This document shows, one piece after another, positions 48,901 to 59,745 of a DNA stretch of 64,000 bases (the first letter of the stretch is position 1; every line of letters begins with the position of its first letter). Source of the stretch: Sphagnum magellanicum (lineage: Eukaryota > Streptophyta > Sphagnopsida > Sphagnales > Sphagnaceae); assembly GCA_021904315.1 (NCBI GenBank), contig CM038923.1, positions 17,614,038 through 17,678,037 on the forward strand, in the 5' to 3' direction. The notes beneath the pieces were generated by a model. The model was not told where the DNA came from, did no database searches, and saw only the letters and a list, made by a program, of their open reading frames with translations. The position numbers were made by a program, and so were the translations under genes.

Positions 48901-50074
48901 CTCTGTTAAGTATTCAAGGCTGTATTGTCATGTGTTGTACAGGTTTGCAGAATGGCTCTCACTGGAGCGCAAGGAGAGGTTGGCAGCTGCAGCTGCTGCT
49001 GCACCTCCTCCAGCTGCTGAAGAAGCAGCAGCTCCTGCAGCTGAAGAGCCACCAGCAGAGGAGGCCCCAAAGGTTGAAGAGACAGCAGCAGCATTGGTTG
49101 CTATTCCTCATGCTCCTCTGCAGACAGCCATTTACACTCCACCAGCTGCTGAAGAAGCAGCAGTTCATGCAGCTGAAGAGCCACCAGCAGAGAAGGCCCC
49201 AAAGGTTGAAGAGAAGACAGCAGCATTGGTTGCTATTCCTCATGCTCCTCTGCAGACAGCCATTTACACACCACCAGCTGCTGCCCATCCCACTTCCACT
49301 TGCATACAGCCAAGTTCCAGAGCTTCTGCTTCCCTCTTGGAATCTCCATTGGAACCTCCTCGTGAATCCATCTCATACTCAAAACCCTCGTATTCTGACA
49401 AACCTTCTACATATTATACATCATATGCAAAACCTTTGTACGAATCCTCCTACTCTACTTGCGGTACTAAATCCAATTACCATCAAGACTATAAATCCTC
49501 CTATTCCTCTTCATACACAGAACCAGTTTTCGAGTCCTCATATTCTTCCTCCTTTTCTGATACAAGACTGAGATCCACCCATGATCAAGAGTATGGTCGA
49601 TCATCATCCTACAGGTCTTCATATGCAAAACCTGTGTATGGGTCTTCTTACTCATATACAACAAGACCAGATTCTCATTATGATGATCACAAATCCCCAT
49701 ATCATGATGCTTATTCATACTCAGAGCCAGTGTATGAGTCTGCGAGTCAGGCCACCGGCTCATACATCAAACCCATCAAGCATGAATCTTCTTCCTACTA
49801 CCAACCAAGCAACCAAACCTATGAATTCAAAGCTTCCACATTTGAACAACAGCCAACTGCTTATGAGTCAATGGCTATTAGTGCTTCTTGCTACACTCTT
49901 AGACCATCACCTTCATACCACTCTTCTTCCTCATACGAGGAATCCACATATGAGGTATCTAGTAACTGGAGCTCAGATACCCATTTCTCAATACCCTCCA
50001 CACCATCTTCTCCATCAACCCACACCCAAAACAGCTATAGCAAGCTCCCTGATTTTCTTGGGGTTTTCTCTTAG
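45930..50074 (+). CDS. Patatin-like phospholipase with long repetitive Tyr/Ser-rich tail, eight exons
   Basis: Exons: 45930-46064, 46382-46569, 46915-47104, 47436-47600, 47877-47951, 48191-48412, 48591-48766 and 48943-50074; 760 residues. All introns are GT-AG. The exon 5 donor is the least certain. Patatin-like enzymes hydrolyse acyl groups from membrane phospho- and galactolipids with a Ser-Asp dyad. Visible here: oxyanion motif DGGGVRG (24-30), nucleophile elbow GTSTG (Ser65), catalytic DGG (Asp218), AAPTYLPP (191-198), VLSLGTG in exon 6, and [13 protein letters not shown] closing the domain near residue 400. Plant members are usually around 400-430 residues; this one carries about 350 extra. 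The tail has two 44-residue Ala/Glu/Pro repeats (407-450, 451-494), then a Ser/Tyr/Pro-rich stretch with motifs such as [12 protein letters not shown]. No signal peptide, so cytosolic or membrane-associated action is likely. The tail's role is unknown. Confidence 0.9.
49010..49273 (+). repeat. Two exact-length 132-bp coding repeats in the patatin-like tail
   Basis: Units 49010-49141 and 49142-49273 both start CCAGCTGCTGAAGAAGCAGC and end GCCATTTACAC(T/A)CCA; a third start at 49274 breaks off after CCAGCTGCTG. Each encodes 44 residues (PAAEEAA...[15 protein letters not shown]). The few differences and unchanged length point to a recent in-frame duplication. Confidence 0.95.
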
Positions 50075-50650
50075 GCCAAGTTTAGATTAACCCTGAGCTT
50101 ACATAGTCTGTTTTTTTGGGTTTCTCTCTGTCAGATCCGAATGTTAACCCTAATTTCTTTATGTGTTTTGTGTCCAAAACTAGTTTTCTGCTGTTAGCGA
50201 TGTAGAACCTGATCCAGTAAGAAATCCTCTCACATCAGTTTTTCTGTGGAAACCTAGACAGATCAGAGACAACAGTTTTAATATCAGCTCTTCTAATTGT
50301 ACAACTAGTTCCAATTAGTTTTAATTAGTTCTAATCTTCTAGTAATTAAGTGGATGACTAATAAGTTGACCATTTCACAATTCAGCTAAGTATTAACAGC
50401 TGATGATGTCTTTGACAGTAGGCTCAGTAGTGGTACTTTTTGGTAGTGGACTTTTGTACTGAGCTCCTGCATTTATATGCAGTTGTTGTTAATCCAAGGA
50501 CCAGTGATGTGATGGACCTTTCTAATAACTGTGGTGAGCTAATTTGCTTTCCAAGTAATGAGCTTTTGTAACACATTAGACTTATGAAAGGATTTGTTGT
50601 GGATAATTTTATGTGCTTTATGTTTCTATAAAAGCATTTTGTATTATGTG
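50075..50650 (+). other. 3' flank of the patatin-like gene
   Basis: Presumed 3' UTR. T-rich, with TTCTAATTGT and GTTTTAATTAGTTCTAATCT repeats near 50290-50340, but no single convincing polyadenylation signal. Confidence 0.4.
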
Positions 50651-53600
50651 ATGGCCATTTGGAGGGCTGGCCCAGCTGAGCAACAGGTAACTTCAAGCTG
50701 GGTCTGACCAATGGCCATTATCTGACATAATCATCAGCACTTGGGGCAGATTCTGCCACATCATTTTGGGACATCATGTAGAACACCTCACGATCTGAAG
50801 GAACAGTTGACTCAAAGAAGGTTATGCTGAAGGGGTGGAATCTCTTTTGAGTGACAATTATGAATGCAAGTTTTGAAAGCTTTTCTTGGTGTATTAGAAG
50901 AAAAACCCTATAAATGAAAATCAAGGATGGGGAACCCATCCATCAAAAGTACAAGGGAAAAGAGAACACAAGTAGACACAACCTGAAGAAAAAACAAAAG
51001 CAAACAATTAACAAAAATCACACAAAGACCCTATGCAAAGAGGATTCATGACTACAAAATGACAATCAATGATAACAAAGAAGACCTAAAACAAAAAAGC
51101 TGTCATCTCCTACAAATCGACTAGTGATTGAGGTGCACTAACTATGATATGTGGAAGAGATGAAGTCACAAAGTGCCTTCATAGAAACCACTTAAACTAA
51201 CTATCTACTTCACTATGGTACTTACCCATGTACATAGGTTATTGAAGGAGGGAGGGAGAAGAAGGATCTTTCTCATTCATCAAAACAAATAGGAAAGAAA
51301 ACCTGGCAATGAAAATAAATGAGAGCACAAACCATAAACATTGTAAGAATTCTTCCACCATGTAAGATGCCTTGTAAATATTCTATTTGCCAAGGGACCT
51401 CCAAATACAAAGGGAAAAAATTGCAATCTTTAGGACATTTTCCATCTCTCAACTTGAGAGTGTGAAATGATTTATTGTAATGGTTGGTGTTAATAACAAT
51501 TCATGATGTGTACACATTTTACCTAGAAGTAATGCTAAGTGGAATTTTCTTCTGAGAAAATGTTGTTTGTAATAGAAAAGAATTACGTTGTTGCCATATG
51601 ATGTTTAAAGTAAGAATATAAGTGAACCAGATAATGAGAAATCCAAGTTTTAAAGGCTATCAATAACAACTGCTAATTCTACTAACATAAAACAATGTAT
51701 TTAGGAGATATTAATCACCTTGGCACTTGGTGTTTAAGGTAAATGAAATGAGCAGAAATAGCGCAAGGACTAAAAATTAAAACTTGTCAAATTTTATCAC
51801 TAACATTTGGTGACCATGTTGCAGAATTGTTGTTTAATTATTATTTTAAAATAAAACAACTTCATGGGAGAAGTTTAGGTCAATGTGTCAAGTCTAGGTT
51901 TTTGTTATGTGGTCACTTTTAATAAATGGGATAAACATAGTAAACAACATATTTCCCTTGGAATGATTGTGAATTGATAAACCAAGAATAGATATGACAA
52001 AAGAATTCATAGACATAGGTACAGAAGTAATTTGTAATTTTCTAGAATTGTTCTCTCATTGGGAACAATCTATTGCTATATTAAAAAAATATCGAGATGC
52101 TAAAGATTTAAAAAATTAGTACAAACATGTATCACTTCTTGGGATCAACTGACCATTTCTTAGATGAAGCCAATGAAATATTTAAAACATTGTGGGTAGT
52201 ATGATTAAACATTTAAGGGATTCCTACTAACACCAAGAAATGAACCTAAAATGGATGATTGGTGTTGTTTTATTGATCAGTTTTTAAAACTTCTAGTAAG
52301 TATTCAAGAAAATATATTTAAAAAGCTTCATGATAATACAACAGTGTGGAATTTTAAAGATCATATTTTTACAATTAATATATCATAGCTCACAAATGCT
52401 AGAAAATGGCTTTTGATTTTTATGTGTTTGTTGACTCTCACTAAGATTGACCAAATAATAACAACATACCATTTCATTTGCATGAGTGACCCTAAAAAAT
52501 GTGAAAAAAATTGTGAAAAAACTAATATAAATGCATTGGTCAAATGATGAATGCCAAGTGACTTGTTGCAAATGGAATGTAATTGGAATGAAAAATTGTG
52601 TTTCCCTTGCAATGATGAAAATGAAATATATCAACTAGTAGATGGGTTATTTGAAGAAAATTTCTTAGCCCTAAAACTATAATGCTAAAATCCATACTAC
52701 CAAATTCTAAGCTGGGTAGAAATATATCAATATGACTTGAAATTTTGTTGGTTACATTTGTTTATCCATAAAACATTGACATGAATTAATTATTGTCAAA
52801 TTACATGGTGGAACTTGAATGTGGACGATAAAAAAGATATTGTAACCTAAGAATTGACAAAATATAGGAAGTGGTTGCCAATTCTTGCATGTCTATAAAC
52901 TTTAACCAAGATTATTAATGTTTTTGTTATACCCAATCATTATGTTCCTCAAAATGGATAATGGTTTCTTAAATTAAGTATTAACAAACTTATGCAATGT
53001 TGGTATAATACCTAAACATCTAATATTATTTTTGGATTTTGAAAGGAAGAAGTCAAAAAGCTTTTTAGGCCTTGTATCAATAGGAATGGCTATCATTATG
53101 CTTGGTCTACTCATAATGCAAAACTTATAGTTGAGGTTAAAAAATTATGGATGACCACACATCAAATAACTCAATTGCCCCCGATGTTATTATTGCATGA
53201 GCATGTGAATGTGAGCAGTAAGCTTGTGCATGGTGAATAATAAGCATGTGATCTAAACTTTTGTGAGTTGCACAAAATTTTTGAAGAATATTTTTGCCAT
53301 GTAAATTAAATATTTTTTCCATGTAGATAAAAATATTCCATACAAGTGGAGAGAACATTATGCTTACGAGGCAAGAATATTTTTTATCATGAACAAATTA
53401 TTTTTTGTGATACAAAATATTCATCTTTATAGATAAGACATTCTATTTGTGATAGGAATATTTTACATAACAATTCAACTTTTTAAATCATTTCCTTTAA
53501 AATTTTAATACAATATTTTTAATTATTAGTGAGCATTTAATTCAATCTGATTATTAATTTCTATCTAACATTGAAACATCATTCATGTCAAACAAAATGT

Positions 53601-55377
53601 TAATTGAACAATTATTGAAGCCTTATCAAACTAGACCAATAACATCATTTGCAAGTTTTAAAGTGATACCATCATCATGAGCATTATAATTGACAATGTT
53701 CATTGTATTTGTTTTTTATGACAATTCCAATATGGATAAAAATGTGGTTAGGTGGCTCACATTTGATATTTTGAGGAATGTACATCTTACATTAGCTAAA
53801 ATTCTTGCATTTAAAATAATTATTAAATTATAGGTCCTATAATTATCCCTTATGGTTTTGGTCACAAATATTAATAGATCACCTTATAAATATCCCTAAA
53901 CATGTGATTGGTCAAAAAATTTAGAGAAAAGTTTAAAGATTTCAATGTGAAATGGAATATCAATTGTAAAAAATGACAAAAATCATGACAAGTTAAATTT
54001 TTAAATATGAAAAAAATTATATTGGAAAATTTTCAATGCATCTTATAATGAAATTATTCATTTTATGGTGGCCTATTTTTATTTTTTATTTTGATATTAC
54101 TATGACATTTTTTTGATTCCACATTTTTCATTTTCTATGTGTGACAAGCATCGTGTCATCACTTCAAAAGTCTACAATGAATTTATTTTTTTCTTGAAAT
54201 TCATCCATAATTTTTAATAAGATTCTCATTAAATTTTATTGCAACACAGATAATGAAAAAATTGAAAGTTTTAATCTCTAATATGATTTTACATTTTAAG
54301 TTCATCTATAATCCAAAAAAATTACAATTGTGACAAACCAAATAGTCCACTTAATTGTGTTTTCACCCATGTGTACTCCTACTTACATAGAAATTACATC
54401 ATGAACTAACAAGCAACAAACTTCGTCATAACTCCAGGTTGGGAAATGAATGAAATTTTCAAACTCCCCACAAAATGTGACATGCTGCAAAACATAATAC
54501 ATGTGTTTATAAGGCACCCACATCCCTTGCTGACCTAATGAATTAAAAATCATAATTACAAAATCCAAACAAGGGCATGTTAAGAAGTTCATAATTATAA
54601 CTTCATATTACCATTTGTTTGGATTTTAGCCAAATAGAATCTTATAGATTTGTCCATATCCAAATGGGGGAACCTCCAATGGTGGGCTTATAATCACTTC
54701 AAGAAATCAACCAGCCTCCCATTGATTGTAATGTAGATTTGACATCTTGAATGATAGTGTCCAACAAACACCCTTACCATTAAGTGTTGTTGGCCATGAC
54801 ATTTCATCCATGGGCCTATTTATAAAAATAAAAATTTTCCCACAAAATAGACTTCAAGGAAGGATAAGTTGTTGTTTATTTAAACAAAGCATGCTTCCTC
54901 AAGAGACTTGACTTCATCTTGTGTGAAATTGGTTTTGACTTAAACAAGCCAAATTTCAAGAATAGTTGGTCTGTCAAATGCATACTTGCATTTTGTACCC
55001 CAAACACATCGATTCATGTTGTTTACAAAACGTGTGTAGTTTGACAAGTGCACACTAGAGAATTAAGACCATAACTCTAAGTAAGTTGGGGCAAGGACAC
55101 TAATAAAACTCGACTTGGTAATTATCCTTGTAACACAATAATGTTTGGTGGTTTTTTGCAATGCAGAACATTAAACATGCAACATAGGGGGCATCATTCT
55201 ATATGCCATATTCCATCTCCAAATGGAGCCTCAAAGACCTCAACACCTCTTTCAATTAGATTAGCTTCGAGTTGTTCAATTTGCACATTTGATTTCGCAA
55301 TTGCATGGTTTTGCATGTGGATGATAAAAATTCACATAGTCAGGTTTATGTGAATCCCTTTCTAATCTTTGAGGTAA
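50651..55377. other. Intergenic, AT-rich, no recognised gene
   Basis: No supported gene over 4.7 kb. A plus-strand stretch at about 52000-52400 reads in a broken frame with protein-like pieces, which may be an eroded transposon, but I cannot name it. Around 53270-53470, AATATTTTT/CAT-type units recur loosely. Confidence 0.45.
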
Positions 55378-57474
55378 CACTACTACAAAAACATGATTTT
55401 CACACTACTAGCATCATGTATAAAATGATTATATAATTAATATTTATCATACATTAGTAGTCTAAAGTGACTAAATGTGTCCATCATGACTAATATCAAA
55501 GTAGCAATGTCCATTATGACTAAAAAATTTAGCATTATAGTCAAATCAAGCAATATGTTGCACACGTGGTAAATGTGGTGCCCATGTGGATTTGTCTATG
55601 TTGACTAATACAACTAACATAACTAGAATTAGTCATAGAATATGATAGACATCATTTAAATAATATTATTTTTAATGACATGGTACTAGTAAAATGGAAA
55701 AAAAAACATGTTTTCATTTTTTAAAACTTCATTACAAAAAAAATGATAAAGGATATAGTTATCGTGATTTCAATTATTATCCATAATTATTCAAATAAAT
55801 AAATAATTTACAAGGTGGAAATTTTGAAATATAAAATAAAATGGAATATTAATATAAAATTTGCTACTTTTATCAAATTATATAAAATAAATCATAATAA
55901 CTAACTAAATGCACATGTTAATTTTGAATTATTCAAATTCCATGATTCAAGTAATATTTATGATGAATGAATTGAATAAATATATATGTCCAAATTAAAC
56001 TAGCCCCAAACTAAACCATCTATATATTTATTTATGATCAAATGACATGAATAAAATGGAACAATAAAATAAAATAAATTATTTTACTTTAATAAAAATA
56101 ATGTGAATTTAATTTAAATTTGAAATTGAAAATAGTAAAAATAAATTATTTTATAAAATAAATTAAAAAATCCATTGTTATTACAAAAAAATTATAACAT
56201 TGAATTCAATTCTTTTACTTTTATTATGGAAATTGATATATGATTGAAGGCATACAAATTTTAATAACATAATTTCAAAAGTGATTTTTTTATTACATTT
56301 TAAAGATATTTTGTTAAAATTTTATTTTTTGATAAATATGTGGCATAAATAAAAATATGTAAATTAATGGAATGCCTAAAACTTTGGATAAAATTATTAT
56401 AAAATTGAAGTCAATGATGAAAGTAAGGAAATTAAATGTACTTAAATAGTTATAAATTATAACTCAATCAAAGATTTCAAGAATTATACATGATTTTTAA
56501 AATTAAATCATTTAATTATATTTTCAAATTTTGAAAGTAAAAAAATTTAAAAGCTCAATGTAATTGTGAAAGTAAATATTTTATTTAAATAATTAAATTT
56601 CAAACATTATATATGAATTTCTAAAAGTAAATATTTAAAACCATCTTAGTTGTTGTACATTTTCAAACGAAAAAAGGTCACAGAGTTCCATGAAAGTAAA
56701 TAAATTACATGTACTTAAATAATATTTGAATATATAACTCCATTCAAAATTTCAAAAAATGCATTTGAATTTTTTAATTAATGTGTATTTAGAATAATTA
56801 TAATTTACACATATTTAAAATTTTAAAAACTATAAAGTTCAATGTAGTAATAAACCTACTAAATCAATTAAATCAAATAGTGATATTAAAGAAATTCATT
56901 TTTTAATTCAAAATATGTGTTTAAATGTCTTTTGTGATGTCATTTTTTATCATCATGTGAAGTGATGGTTTGGTGCTTAAAGCCTTGGAATGTGGTCAAA
57001 AAGTTTGTGGGTTCAAACATAACTTTGAGGATTCATCATTAAAAAAATCTTGAGTTTGGGGATTCAGTGGCTTATATGACATCAACCAATGTTTGCCAAT
57101 AATGTCAACTTGAAAAAAATGTTTTTTTTTTTAAAGCATCAAATCCCAAGTCAAGGGTGGCAATGTTTGGGATCACTTAATACAGTTCAATAAAAATGAA
57201 ATTTCCATAATGTCATTATATATTCATATAAATAATTCAATTTTAAAATTTAATATAAAATTTTAATGCAAGAAAAATTAATAGCCTTAGTCATTTTAGT
57301 CATTTTGGACAAGCATCTTTAATCATGTAAGTCATGTAATTTTAGTCACATTTGTGTCAAAAACAATTTGTTTGTTTTGATTACATCCAATTTTGTCCAT
57401 TGCTTAATGTGATTAAAAATATTACTAGATTTAATAAAAAGAACCTAGCTTAAAAACACATATTTGTAATAGTG
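55378..57474. mobile_element. CACTA-type non-autonomous element, 2.1 kb
   Basis: Left end CACTACTACAAAAACATG (55378) and, reversed, the right end CACTATTACAAATATGTG (57474) are the typical CACTA (Spm/En) terminal motif. Subterminal regions are rich in short repeats of the GACTAAT/TAGTCAT type (55480-55560 and 57290-57350), where such transposases bind. No transposase reading frame; the interior is very AT-rich. Flanking triplets are TAA and TAT, an imperfect 3-bp target duplication. A tRNA-like stretch (GATGGTTTGGTGCTTAAAG, then GGGTTCAAAC about 45 nt on) at about 56960-57030 may be a nested SINE. Confidence 0.7.
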
Positions 57475-57751
57475 TATTTTTTGTTTGCAAGAACTAAAGA
57501 TCTCTTCACCTTCCATGTGTGTAATTCTAGTTGTGTAAGACAATTTTGAAGCATATTTCAAAATTGCATTTACAAGTTACTTTGAATCACCAAATTGGGT
57601 TGTTATATGCAAGAACGGCTCATTCTTATTAGGCCCTTGATGAACTCAACCACCTTGTTTGAAATGAGAATATAATGTCAATCGTTTGAAAGTTCGAACA
57701 TTGTCATCTAATGTTGCAACATATAAGTAAGCTCCCTTTTTCCCCAACTAC

Positions 57752-58010
57752 CACTACAAGAAAAGTTGTCTTTTGCAACTTGATTTATGACTAGGTTGTT
57801 AGTCATGGAAGACATCTATGGTTACATGATTATGTAGTCGAATAGGGCACGTCCTTTAAAGCACCTAGTGACGAGTGTGGCTTAGTTGCAAGACAATTTG
57901 CGACTATGACTTTTCGACTATAAAGTCATGAAGGTCATTAGTGCTTGATAAGATCCATAAATTATGGCCGTTGGATATAATTCATTAAATATGAAATAAA
58001 TATGTTTTCC
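57752..58010 (+). mobile_element. Second CACTA-type end (left terminus and subterminal region)
   Basis: CACTACAAGAAAAGTTGTC at 57752 is a classical CACTA terminus, followed by subterminal GACTA/TAGTC-type motifs (ATTTATGACTAGG, GTTAGTCATGG, CGACTATGACTTTTCGACTA). No matching right end was found downstream, so it is a truncated or interrupted copy. Confidence 0.55.
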
Positions 58011-58019
58011 ACGCATGCC

Positions 58020-58640
58020 ATGGAGACACATGGTATAAAAGTTAAAAACCCAACCTATATGTTAGGAATGTAGGCCTTAACCTACCTAGGAATGTAAGTT
58101 AATTTAGTTAACAAGCTTAATTAGTTAAGTTAGTTCACTAAGTTGCAAGTGTGAGGACTTGAACCCTTCACCTCCACATTGAGGGAAGAAGTCCTTAACC
58201 CCCATTTTAACCATTGCACCACATGATTTTTACATGACAAAAATTGTCACCATATTGTTAAAAACTTTTTTTTTAACCTACTGTATAAGTTAGGTACTTA
58301 GGTACTCACCTAACAACTTAGAACCTACTTAGTAACCTAGTTGGTACCTAGCTTGGGAGGTAGGTAAGTAGGTACATATGTACATACCTAATAATAAAAA
58401 GTAGGTAGGTACACACGTATGTACATATGTATTACCTATTAAGTAGGTATGTAGGTAGGTAAGTTTGTAGGTACACACATGTACATACGTATTACTTCTT
58501 AGGTAGGTAGGTAGGTATGTATGTATTACATAGTAGGTAAGTAGATAATAGGTAGTATTAGCCCATAGGTACTAGCTACTTTATGGGTAGCTAGGAAATA
58601 GCTAGTAGGTAGGTAGCACCTAATTAAGTTACTAATTGAC
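58020..58640. repeat. TAGG/GTAC-rich dispersed repeat with tRNA-like core
   Basis: Runs of GTAGGTAG, TACATATGTA and TAGGTACC flank a tRNA-like core at 58155-58221. Layout and orientation match 19930-20450. The GTAG runs at 58340-58560 make it locally microsatellite-like. Confidence 0.6.
58155..58221 (-). repeat. tRNA-like core of dispersed repeat
   Basis: On the minus strand TGGTGCAATGGTTAAAA (A-box-like) is followed 40 nt later by GGTTCAAGTCC, one base from the B-box consensus. The best-preserved core in the window. Acceptor-stem halves do not pair, so it is a SINE-type or pseudo-tRNA sequence. Confidence 0.55.
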
Positions 58641-59745
58641 CTAAACATTGTCGGCCATGAAACCCTTGAAATTTGAATTGGAAACAAAACTTTTCACCAT
58701 CACCTTGTTAACTTTTGCCACATGACACATTGAACGTCCGTGTTTTCAAATTACAAATCACATATCGCAATTGTCATCACTTTACAATTGAAAATATTAT
58801 ACACATGGCAGGCAAGTGTCATCCAACCTTCCACGCATTTGACATGATCAAACATGATTTAAGCCATTTGGAGGTTGCCACTAGGTTGCATCCACTGCAT
58901 TAAATCACTACCACTACCATCTCCATGCACAAATATCTTGAACAAAAACATTTTCTCTTTAGTTTGTTGGCCTAGAAAACAACTATCTTGCGTGTAATCA
59001 TAGCCATTGTTCACCTTGAAAGCTAGAATGTTATAAACATATTGTTTGTTCCCTAATCAATGCTTAAAGGATGCAACTAAAATTTGGATGTTGGGCAAAA
59101 ATAGTGTTATGACTTGTCCATCACTTAACACAATTTGTCAACTTTTAAAACTTCCACTGGCCCTTCCCCATCTTCGTTCAACAAATGTTTGGAAAGAAAA
59201 ATCTTACTTACAACCAACACAATGGCCGACATGGTAACTACTAGTGTGCAAAACACCTCCTCCTTGACAAAGGCTTTAACTTGTTCCACAATTTTTTACA
59301 ATGACCTTTGGCCACCAAATGATCATGGGTATTTAAATGAATCATTATTCGAGTCAAATTATCCTACTTCTGCACAACATATTACATGTAAGTTGCACAC
59401 ATATTCACATAGAAGGGCGCATTATTATAAATTTTACAATAAGGTGAATTAGGAATAAAATAATCTCCTTTAAAGTTGTGAACAATGTCACCACTCCAAC
59501 CTATTTTGTTTTTAAATATGTTAAGAAGAAAAAAATTGTAGCCTTCATTTTGGCATTACAAATGATCCAAACACCATTTTTTTGAAAAATAAGGTTAAAA
59601 TCATTCTTGATGTTAGTCATTTTAACCTTCCACCAAGCATGGCCATCATGCTTCTTATCTATTCCTTGCATTTGGCCAAATTGACCATCGAAATTGACAA
59701 TTAATGGGTATTCAAACAAAACATCACCATTAGATGAAGTTGGAA
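58640..59745 (-). pseudogene. Relic of a MULE-like transposase family
   Basis: Minus-strand pieces in order: a 72-codon open block at 59719-59501 (YPLIVNFDGQFGQMQGIDKK, HAWWKVKMTNIKNDFNL); GDYFIPNSPYCKIYNNAPFY and RIMIHLNTHDHLVAKGHCKK in shifted frames (59.3-59.5 kb); LNEDGEGPVEVLKVD (about 59.16 kb); then QPSGNLQM...VKCVEGW and CKVMTIAICDL with NFKGFMAD (58.65-58.9 kb). From memory these match, in this order, a transposase family frequent in seed-free plants whose CKVMTIAICDMQSED segment lies in a MULE-type catalytic region. Stops and frameshifts are frequent. The C-terminal half is missing where the TAGG-rich repeat begins. Confidence 0.65.

Noticed and set aside
48906..49571. Long open frames on other frames and the minus strand across the patatin tail
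   Set aside because: They are shadows of the repetitive GC-rich coding exon. Only the frame continuous with the catalytic exons has motifs and correct splice phases.
50424..50939. Two minus-strand frames downstream of the patatin gene, possibly a transposon protein
   Set aside because: Adjacent frames of 95 and 73 codons share no recognised motif and no splice signals joining them; the region is better explained as 3' UTR and flank.
58155..58221. Intact tRNA gene
   Set aside because: A- and B-box-like motifs are present, but the acceptor-stem halves do not pair and no normal anticodon arm can be drawn.
58260..58620. CRISPR-like or satellite array, because of regular GTAGG and TACATATGTA units
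   Set aside because: Units are simple tetranucleotide-derived, without spacers of constant length, in a plant nuclear context.
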